A DNA stretch of 19,493 nt, taken from NCBI GenBank assembly GCA_900542285.1, contig UQNF01000034.1:1-19493 (forward strand), given 5' to 3'. Numbering within the stretch: position 1 is the first letter of the stretch; each line of letters opens with the position of its first letter. Origin of the DNA: an uncultured Clostridium sp. Lineage in GTDB: Bacteria > Bacillota > Clostridia > Christensenellales > CAG-138. Position numbers and translations under genes: made by a program. Shown piece after piece: positions 13,957 to 19,493 of this stretch. The notes beneath the pieces were generated by a model. That model had not been told where the DNA came from, searched no databases, and saw only the letters and a program-made list of their open reading frames with translations.

Positions 13957-16377
13957 ATGGCAAAAAAGAACACACCGATCGAGGCTAAACACGAGAATAC
14001 AATATTTGTCAGGAGTATGGATGATGTCATGCACCAGTCCATGCTTCCGTATGCGGAGCATGTTATTCTGGAGCGCGCATTGCCGAGAGTTGAGGACGGA
14101 CTCAAGCCCGTACAGCGCAGGATCCTTTATACTATGCTTGAACTCTCGCTTTCTCCGGACAAACCCCACAGAAAATCGGCGCGCATCGTTGGCGACTGCT
14201 TGGGCAAATATCATCCGCACGGCGACAGCTCCGTGTACGATGCCCTTGTGCGTATGGCGCAGGACTTCAATATGCGCGTGCCTCTGGTTGATGGTCATGG
14301 TAATTTCGGAAGCATGGACGGTGACTGCGCCGCTGCAATGCGTTATACCGAAGCGAGGATGACCAACGCTGCGATGCAGCTTCTCAGGGACATTGATAAG
14401 GATACCGTCAGGTTCAGCTTAAACTTTGATGATACCCTTAAAGAACCGGATCTGCTTCCCGGACGCTTTCCAAATTTGCTTATTAACGGCGCTAACGGCA
14501 TTGCTGTTGGCCTGACTACAAGCATTCCGCCCCATAATCCGGGCGAAGCAATAGATGCTGTTATCGCAAGGCTGAATGATCCGCAGATAAGCGTCGAAGA
14601 ACTGATGAAGATAATGCCTTGTCCTGATTTCCCGACGGGCGGATATCTGCTGCGTTCTGATGAGATCAAGACTGCATATGAGACGGGCAGGGGTAAGCTT
14701 ATCAATAGGGCTAAGACCCATTTTGAAACGCTCAAAAACGGGAAGACCAACATTGTCATCACTGAATTTCCTTATCAGGTCAACAAGGCCGCAGCGCTTG
14801 AAAAGATTCTGCAGCTCGTTCAAAGCAAAAAGATTGCTTTTTCGGGAATTTCGGATATCAGGGATGAGTCCGACCGAACGGGAATCAGAGCCGTTATCGA
14901 GCTTAAAAAGGATGTTAATCCCGATAAGGTGCTGAACGCGCTGTTCAAATACTCCGACCTTCAGAAGACGGTCAGCGTGATAATGGTGGCCGTTGCAGAT
15001 GGCAAACCGAAGATGCTGAGCCTGCCTGAAATGCTCGACTATTATATCAGGCATCAAGAGGATGTGGTCACCAGAAGATGCAAATCTGAGCTTGAGCAGG
15101 CCGAACGCAGGGCCCATATACTTCGGGGTCTGATGATTGCGCTTCTGAATATTGACGAAGTAATTGCACTTATCAGGGCGTCAAAATCACCAAAGGAAGC
15201 TAAACAGGGTCTAATAACAAGGTTTGACCTGACACCCGTACAGGCGGATGCTATCCTGGATCTCAGGTTACAAAGACTTACCAACCTTGAACAGCTCGAG
15301 ATCGAGAGGGAATGCAGGGACACAGAAAAGCGTATCAAGCAGCTGAAAGCGATCCTTGGATCAAAAGCAAAGCTTGATAAATTGATCATTGATGAGCTTA
15401 CTGAGATCCGCAGCATAATCGATTCCGAACGCAGGACTCAGCTTATTGATGTTGATGAGATCGCTGCTGATAATGAGGAAGCTGTAACGATAGCGGAACC
15501 TATGTGCCTTATGCTTCTTGCCGACAACAAGCTCAGACGTTTGCAGCCCAAGTATGCAACAGAGGAATTCATCGCGCAGGAAAAACCCATCCGCATTTTT
15601 AATACATATACGGATAAGGTTCTTAGATTGTTTACCTCCAAGGGTGCGCTTCTCAGCATTCCTATGGGAGATATCCCGGAGAGCAAGGTTGGGCAGAAGC
15701 CAACGAACCTTTCCGCAATAATCGAGCTGGAAAATGATGAAACCATGCTTGCGGCGTTCGAGGAGGGTTTTGGCTCGGGAAAGCTGTTCTTCTATACCCA
15801 AAATGGACTCGTTAAATGCACCGAGGCAAGCGAATATTTGACCAGAGTCAAGCGTATTGCCGCAACGAACATCAAGGATGGCGATACACTAATTGCCGTT
15901 GAACTTTGCCGGGATGATTCCGATGCAATTATGCTCATGACGGCTATGGGCATGAGCATCAGGTTTAACTCCTCGGAAGTTCCTGTTACCGGCAGAAACA
16001 GTGCAGGTGTCAAGGGAATCAAGCTTGATGCAGGCGATACTGTAATATTTGCCGGGCATATTCCCGAGGAGGGCGAGATACTTACCGTCACCGACAGGGG
16101 CTATATGAAGCGCAGTTTTGTCTTTGACCATGAGATACAGGGCAGAAACGGCAAGGGTCTGCAATGCTTCGGATTTAAGAAAAACGGCTCAAATGGAACA
16201 AGAGTCGTTTCTGCCGTACACATTACAGTTCCGGAAAAACTTGTAGCCGTCCAGCTTCATGGTGATGAATCAAGGTTCAACACTGAAGAGGTACATATTG
16301 AGCCTCGCACCGGTAAGGGGCAGCCGATGGTGATGGTGCTGATGGATAATGTGGTCGTAAAGCTTGTTAGAGAATAG
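13957..16377 (+). CDS. parC: Type IIA topoisomerase A subunit, probably topoisomerase IV ParC
   Basis: DNA breakage-reunion subunit (806 aa). The winged-helix core is clear: DGLKPVQRRILYTM (47-60), KYHPHGDSSVYD (84-95), DGHGNFGSMDGD (112-123) and the catalytic Tyr130 in AAMRYTEARM. Positions matching E. coli GyrA Ser83 and Asp87 are Ser91 and Asp95, the quinolone-sensitive residues. A coiled-coil arm (about 365-500) carries DLRLQRLTNLE. The C-terminal beta-pinwheel (about 545-806) has repeats such as GRNSAGVKGIKL. I see no canonical GyrA box (QRRGGKG) in its first blade, which favours ParC over GyrA. AGAGG precedes the ATG. No parE/gyrB is next to it, so the partner is elsewhere. It ends the operon one base from a convergent gene. 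Confidence 0.88.
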   Translation: MAKKNTPIEAKHENTIFVRSMDDVMHQSMLPYAEHVILERALPRVEDGLKPVQRRILYTMLELSLSPDKPHRKSARIVGDCLGKYHPHGDSSVYDALVRMAQDFNMRVPLVDGHGNFGSMDGDCAAAMRYTEARMTNAAMQLLRDIDKDTVRFSLNFDDTLKEPDLLPGRFPNLLINGANGIAVGLTTSIPPHNPGEAIDAVIARLNDPQISVEELMKIMPCPDFPTGGYLLRSDEIKTAYETGRGKLINRAKTHFETLKNGKTNIVITEFPYQVNKAAALEKILQLVQSKKIAFSGISDIRDESDRTGIRAVIELKKDVNPDKVLNALFKYSDLQKTVSVIMVAVADGKPKMLSLPEMLDYYIRHQEDVVTRRCKSELEQAERRAHILRGLMIALLNIDEVIALIRASKSPKEAKQGLITRFDLTPVQADAILDLRLQRLTNLEQLEIERECRDTEKRIKQLKAILGSKAKLDKLIIDELTEIRSIIDSERRTQLIDVDEIAADNEEAVTIAEPMCLMLLADNKLRRLQPKYATEEFIAQEKPIRIFNTYTDKVLRLFTSKGALLSIPMGDIPESKVGQKPTNLSAIIELENDETMLAAFEEGFGSGKLFFYTQNGLVKCTEASEYLTRVKRIAATNIKDGDTLIAVELCRDDSDAIMLMTAMGMSIRFNSSEVPVTGRNSAGVKGIKLDAGDTVIFAGHIPEEGEILTVTDRGYMKRSFVFDHEIQGRNGKGLQCFGFKKNGSNGTRVVSAVHITVPEKLVAVQLHGDESRFNTEEVHIEPRTGKGQPMVMVLMDNVVVKLVRE

Positions 16378-16378
16378 C

Positions 16379-16606
16379 TTATTTGATCACTTCCAGGATT
16401 TGATCGAGCTTTTCAGCCTGAGCTGGTGATAACATTGGCATGATAAAGCTCGCCATCATCATTAGCTCTGCTTCGTTGAATGTTCCGTTTGCTTTCTGTT
16501 CGGCAATGACTTGTATCAGCTCCTGCATAAGCTCGCCATCGTCCTTACCGCTGTATTGATTGAACAGCTCATCAATTTCCGGTGGCTTATTCGATAATTC
16601 GTCCAT
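16379..16606 (-). CDS. Small helical Met-rich protein, unrecognised
   Basis: A 75-aa acidic cytosolic protein of unknown function. It starts MDELSNKPPEIDEL, followed by a helix (GELMQELIQVIAEQ) and a Met-rich segment ELMMMASFIMPMLSPAQAEK ending LDQILEVIK. There is no signal peptide or transmembrane segment. The ATG at 16606 has AAGG eight bases upstream; a longer frame to 16648 has no binding site. The P-M-L-S-P then K-L-D pattern recalls small helical proteins of spore-forming Firmicutes, from memory and unproven. Its stop is one base from the convergent parC stop, and it is divergent from the next small gene, 98 nt away. A gene is likely because its codon pattern and binding site are good. 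Confidence 0.7.
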   Translation of the reverse strand: MDELSNKPPEIDELFNQYSGKDDGELMQELIQVIAEQKANGTFNEAELMMMASFIMPMLSPAQAEKLDQILEVIK

Positions 16607-16641
16607 GAACGCAACCTTCTTTCTTAGTGGATAATACTTAA

Positions 16642-16657
16642 TATGCACATAAGCATA
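16642..16657. repeat. Inverted repeat in the divergent small-gene intergenic region
   Basis: TATGC (16642-16646) and GCATA (16653-16657) form an inverted repeat with a six-base spacer; a further TATGC lies at 16671-16675. Placed midway between two divergent genes it could be a shared operator, but the arms are short and no clear -35/-10 pair is seen for either gene. Confidence 0.25.
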
Positions 16658-16704
16658 AAAAGTTGAATACTATGCTAATAAGAAGAATCATGGAGGAAAT
16701 AATG

Positions 16705-17103
16705 ATGCCGAGAGTATCCGTAAGACAGCAGAATTCACAACAGGGCTCAAGACCGATGCAGCAGCAGAGACCGAGCAGCAGCTCGCCAACCCTTATGATG
16801 GCAAAAAGAGTATATCAGGAACAGGGAATGGAGCAGCTCAAAGCGTTCGTTGTTGCCATTGAACCATTTGTTGCACCAAATGAACTGCGCACGATATGCA
16901 GCAGCTTTGGGCTGAATTTTGAAAGCCTTCCAAGGAATGCAAAACAGCAACAGGCCCAGACAGTTCCCGGAAGTCATGCGCAGGGCAGCGGAAGCAGGAA
17001 CCAGATGCAGATGCTTCAAATGCTGATGAGCATGCAGAATATGTCCAAGGGCGGTATGGATATTAGCCAGCTCATGAAGATGATGGGCGGAGGCAGCCGC
17101 TGA
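16705..17103 (+). CDS. Small Gln- and Met-rich protein, unrecognised
   Basis: A protein of about 132 aa with no recognised family. From the ATG at 16705 it has a basic Gln/Ser-rich N-terminus (to about residue 30), a helical middle (MMAKRVYQEQGMEQL, then AIEPFVAPNELRTI) and a Met-rich tail with about ten Met in thirty residues, ending KMMGGGSR. The tail looks like the Met-rich, Gly-ended tails of Ffh-type M domains, but there is no GTPase or other SRP feature. GGAGG (16692-16696) precedes tandem ATGs at 16702 and 16705, spacings five and eight. It lies 23 nt upstream of nth and is probably cotranscribed with it. No signal peptide or membrane segment is seen. Confidence 0.72.
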   Translation: MPRVSVRQQNSQQGSRPMQQQRPSSSSPTLMMAKRVYQEQGMEQLKAFVVAIEPFVAPNELRTICSSFGLNFESLPRNAKQQQAQTVPGSHAQGSGSRNQMQMLQMLMSMQNMSKGGMDISQLMKMMGGGSR

Positions 17104-17126
17104 CTAAATAAACGAAAGAGGCTAAG

Positions 17127-17777
17127 ATGAATAATAAAAAAATGAGCAGAGAAGAATGGGACAGAGAGGTACTGAGGATTCTTTCCGAAACCTATCCGGA
17201 CGCAAAGCCTGAATTGGACTTTTCCAATCCGTTTGAGCTTCTGATTGCGACCATTCTCTCCGCGCAATGCACGGACAAGCAGGTCAATAAATGCACCCCG
17301 GCATTGTTCCGTGATCATCCCAATGCGGCAAGCATGGCGGAAATGACGCCGGATGAGCTGTCCGTTTACATCAAACCCTGCGGATTCTTCAATACTAAAG
17401 CGAAGAATATTATTGCAGCATGCAAAGAACTTGCAGAGAAATACGGCGGCGAAGTGCCTGCCGACAGAGATGCGCTTGAAGCGCTTCCGGGAGTTGGTAG
17501 GAAGACGGCAAACGTAGTCCTGTCCAATGCTTTCGGTGTGCCTGCGATCGCCGTGGATACCCATGTGTTCAGAGTGAGCAACAGGCTTGGGCTTGCCGAA
17601 GCAAAGACGGTTGAGCAAACCGAAATTCAGCTGATGCAGCATATTCCGATGGATAGCTGGTCAATAGCGCATCACTATCTGATTTTTCACGGAAGGCGGA
17701 TCTGCTCGGCAAAAAAGCCTAACTGTGAATGCTGTACGCTTAGGGAGCTTTGCAAAACCTATAATGAGAGAGCGTAA
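17127..17777 (+). CDS. nth: Endonuclease III (DNA glycosylase/AP lyase)
   Basis: Base-excision repair enzyme (216 aa) that removes oxidised pyrimidines and cuts at abasic sites. The helix-hairpin-helix is LPGVGRKTANVV (120-131) with catalytic Lys126, and the catalytic Asp144 lies in AVDTHVFRV (142-150). The 4Fe-4S cluster loop fits Cys193-x6-Cys200-x2-Cys203-x5-Cys209; an extra Cys202 sits next to a ligand, so 202/203 are adjacent cysteines. AGAGG lies seven bases before the ATG. Distinguished from MutY by length and by having Lys at 126. It follows the small Met-rich gene by 23 nt and precedes obgE by 67 nt. Confidence 0.96.
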   Translation: MNNKKMSREEWDREVLRILSETYPDAKPELDFSNPFELLIATILSAQCTDKQVNKCTPALFRDHPNAASMAEMTPDELSVYIKPCGFFNTKAKNIIAACKELAEKYGGEVPADRDALEALPGVGRKTANVVLSNAFGVPAIAVDTHVFRVSNRLGLAEAKTVEQTEIQLMQHIPMDSWSIAHHYLIFHGRRICSAKKPNCECCTLRELCKTYNERA

Positions 17778-17814
17778 GCGCTTCTTAGATACGATTATTC
17801 TACTATGGAGGTAA

Positions 17815-17831
17815 CCTTCGTTTTAGGAAGG
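17815..17831 (+). promoter_or_regulatory. Hairpin covering part of the obgE ribosome binding site
   Basis: CCTTC (17815-17819) can pair with GAAGG (17827-17831), loop GTTTTAG. The 3' arm is the Shine-Dalgarno region of obgE (AGGAAGG). A second, orphan GGAGG with no start codon at a useful distance lies at 17807-17811. Five base pairs is a weak stem; this may be chance. Confidence 0.3.
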
Positions 17832-17844
17832 ATGGTAAACAAAT

Positions 17845-19113
17845 ATGCAATTCGTTGACAAGGCAAGGATAATAATTAAGGCAGGCAATGGCGGAGATGG
17901 ATGCTCCAGCTTCCACCGTGAAAAATATGTTTCACACGGAGGACCGGACGGCGGTGACGGAGGAAGGGGAGGAAACGTTATCTTTTTAGCCGATGAGAAT
18001 ATGAGCACTCTTCTTGACTTTAAGTTTGCGCGTCATTTCAGGGCCCAAAACGGAGAAAACGGCAGGGGAAAGATGCAATTTGGCAAAAAAGGAGAGGATA
18101 TCATCATCAAAGTTCCTGTTGGAACCCGTGTGCGGGATCTGGAGTCGGGAAAGATAATTGCCGATATGAACAAAGCCGGAAGGGAAAAAATAGTGCTTCA
18201 TGGCGGAAGGGGAGGGAAGGGCAATGCAAAATTTGCAACTCCTACCAGGCAGTCGCCTCGTTATGCACAGAATGGGCAAAGAACAAAGGAGTATGAGGTC
18301 GAGCTTGAACTGATGACCATTGCGGACGTTGGCTTGATAGGTCTTCCGAATGTTGGCAAGTCCACGATACTGTCCGTCGTTACAAGCGCAAAACCCAAGA
18401 TTGCAAACTATCATTTTACTACGCTTACGCCGAATCTGGGAGTAGTAAAGCGTTATGATAAATCCTTCGTCGTCGCTGACATTCCTGGGCTTATCGAGGG
18501 CGCAGCCGAGGGGGCTGGGCTTGGGCATGATTTTCTCAGGCATATCGAACGCACAAGGTTATTGGTGCATGTTCTCGACATTTCGGGTTCAGAGGGACGA
18601 GATCCGATCGAGGATTATAAGCAGATCAGAAAGGAGCTTGCGGATTACAGTCCGAAGCTCACGGAGCTTCCGGAGCTTATCGCAGCGAACAAGATGGACA
18701 TAACCGGTGCAGAGGACTATCTTGAATTTCTGAGAGAAGAACTTGAAGGAGCAAACGTCGAGATATTCCCTGTCTCCGCAGCAACAGCCAAAGGTTTTGA
18801 ACCGCTGTTGGACAGGATACTGGCACTTCTTGAGACGCTTCCTTCAACAAGAGAGTTTGCCGAAGACGATATTATAGAAGCTCCGCAATATGATTGGAAG
18901 TTTGAAATCACACAGGAAGATGGTGTGTTTGTTGTTACCGGCGGAATAGTGGACTATATTCTTGATACGACCAATGCTGATGATGAGGAATCGATGCGTC
19001 GCTTCCAGAAGTTCCTGGATTCGGAAGGCATCATTAATGCGCTTCGCGAAAAAGGAGCAAACGAAGAAAGTGTGATTCGCCTTGGTGAGTGGGAATTTGA
19101 TTTCATTGAATAA
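17845..19113 (+). CDS. obgE: Obg-family ribosome-associated GTPase
   Basis: Essential GTPase of 50S assembly and stress control, 422 aa. The glycine-rich Obg fold spans 1-158 (GNGGDGCSSFHREKYV, GGPDGGDGGRGGNV). The G domain has G1 GLPNVGKST (166-174), G2 TT (192-193), G3 DIPG (212-215), G4 NKMD (282-285) and G5 SAA (311-313). The C-terminal OCT domain covers about 345-422, including FVVTGGIVDYIL and the final EWEFDFIE. AGGAAGG precedes the ATG and can fold into a small hairpin. In most Firmicutes obg follows rplU-rpmA; here those genes are not adjacent and nth lies upstream. No strong terminator is seen between obgE and the tRNA promoter. Confidence 0.97.
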   Translation: MQFVDKARIIIKAGNGGDGCSSFHREKYVSHGGPDGGDGGRGGNVIFLADENMSTLLDFKFARHFRAQNGENGRGKMQFGKKGEDIIIKVPVGTRVRDLESGKIIADMNKAGREKIVLHGGRGGKGNAKFATPTRQSPRYAQNGQRTKEYEVELELMTIADVGLIGLPNVGKSTILSVVTSAKPKIANYHFTTLTPNLGVVKRYDKSFVVADIPGLIEGAAEGAGLGHDFLRHIERTRLLVHVLDISGSEGRDPIEDYKQIRKELADYSPKLTELPELIAANKMDITGAEDYLEFLREELEGANVEIFPVSAATAKGFEPLLDRILALLETLPSTREFAEDDIIEAPQYDWKFEITQEDGVFVVTGGIVDYILDTTNADDEESMRRFQKFLDSEGIINALREKGANEESVIRLGEWEFDFIE

Positions 19114-19183
19114 AGCCACCGCTATGCGGCATAATATAAATTCGCGCAACCGATAGATATATGAAAAAAGTCTGAAAATGGTG

Positions 19184-19212
19184 TTGACAAACAGTTCCAA
19201 AGTGTGTATAAT
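19184..19212 (+). promoter_or_regulatory. Consensus sigma-A promoter of the tRNA cluster
   Basis: TTGACA (19184-19189), a 17-base spacer, and TATAAT (19207-19212): a perfect match to the housekeeping consensus. Transcription would start near 19219, about 25 nt before tRNA-Pro. Such strength is typical of stable-RNA operons. Confidence 0.92.
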
Positions 19213-19243
19213 AGCTTGCGTTGCAAGAAGTTGAAACAGCTTT

Positions 19244-19320
19244 CGGGGTGTAGCGCAGTTCGGTAGCGTACGTGCTTTGGGAGCATGGGGCCAAGGGTTC
19301 AAATCCCTTCACCCCGACCA
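19244..19320 (+). tRNA. tRNA-Pro (anticodon TGG)
   Basis: A 77-nt cloverleaf. The acceptor arm pairs CGGGGTG with CACCCCG, the anticodon stem CGTGC/GCATG encloses the loop TTTGGGA with anticodon TGG, the T arm contains GGTTCAAATC, and the 3' CCA is encoded. First of three tRNA genes read from the promoter just upstream. Confidence 0.97.
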
Positions 19321-19329
19321 TCATTTTGT

Positions 19330-19405
19330 GGCCCCTTGGTCAAGCGGTCTAAGACACCGCCCTTTCACGGCGGTAACAGGAGTTCGAGTCTCCTAGGGGT
19401 CACCA
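19330..19405 (+). tRNA. tRNA-Glu (anticodon TTC)
   Basis: A 76-nt cloverleaf. GGCCCCT pairs with AGGGGTC (one G-U), the anticodon stem CCGCC/GGCGG encloses CTTTCAC with anticodon TTC, the T arm contains GTTCGAGTC, and the CCA is encoded. It begins 9 nt after tRNA-Pro. Confidence 0.97.
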
Positions 19406-19417
19406 CCTTTTTTTAAA

Positions 19418-19493
19418 GGGCCTTTAGCTCAGTTGGTTAGAGCGGTCGGCTCATAACCGATTGGTCCGGGGTTCGAGTCCCTGAAGGCCCACC
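19418..19493 (+). tRNA. tRNA-Met (anticodon CAT), last base beyond the window
   Basis: GGGCCTT pairs with AAGGCCC, so position 1 is a normal G-C pair, unlike initiator tRNA. The anticodon stem GTCGG/CCGAT encloses CTCATAA with anticodon CAT. The body matches clostridial elongator tRNA-Met more than tRNA-Ile2, which also carries CAT; I prefer elongator Met. The encoded CCA is cut after CC by the window end. It begins 12 nt after tRNA-Glu. Confidence 0.92.

Noticed and set aside
14419..15117. A 232-codon open frame on the minus strand opposite parC
   Set aside because: No motif and no ribosome binding site, and it overlaps the conserved topoisomerase core; a shadow frame.

Overview
The window looks like a chromosomal housekeeping region of an anaerobic Bacillota (Clostridia-type) bacterium. 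The reasons are the gene set and order (yicC, gmk, rpoZ, priA / def, fmt, rsmB, rlmN, stp, prkC, rsgA, rpe), strong GGAGG-type ribosome binding sites, several TTG starts, consensus sigma-A promoters, a PASTA kinase with its PP2C phosphatase, and a tRNA-Met of the clostridial type. No phage, insertion sequence, CRISPR array, toxin or defence system is visible.

Layout. (1) 61-4978, minus strand: a five-gene unit read right to left, yicC, gmk, rpoZ, priA and a GNAT acetyltransferase, with its own promoter near 5055 and a terminator-like hairpin between rpoZ and priA. (2) 4979-6323: a divergent intergenic region with a second promoter, one gene for an unrecognised exported Cys-containing protein, then an intrinsic terminator. 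(3) 6262-16377, plus strand: a tightly packed nine-gene operon, def, fmt, rsmB, rlmN, stp, prkC, rsgA, rpe, parC, with four overlapping or near-touching junctions. (4) 16379-17103: two small, Met-rich, unrecognised genes facing away from each other, the first ending 1 nt from the parC stop. (5) 17127-19113: nth (endonuclease III) and obgE (ribosome-assembly GTPase). (6) 19184-19493: a perfect-consensus promoter driving tRNA-Pro(UGG), tRNA-Glu(UUC) and tRNA-Met(CAU); the last is cut by the window edge.

The genes serve core processes: nucleotide supply and transcription (gmk, rpoZ), RNA decay (yicC), replication restart and DNA maintenance (priA, parC, nth), translation start and peptide processing (fmt, def), ribosome modification and assembly (rsmB, rlmN, rsgA, obgE), Ser/Thr phospho-signalling (prkC, stp) and the pentose phosphate pathway (rpe). 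In Bacillus subtilis the same genes form one co-directional run (yloC-remA-gmk-rpoZ-coaBC-priA-def-fmt-rsmB-rlmN-prpC-prkC-rsgA-rpe). Here the yicC-to-priA half is flipped, remA and coaBC are absent from their usual places, and the unknown exported protein sits at the junction.

I found no convincing new system. The least explained parts are the exported protein with its structured leader (5183-6025) and the divergent Met-rich small-gene pair (16379-17103).
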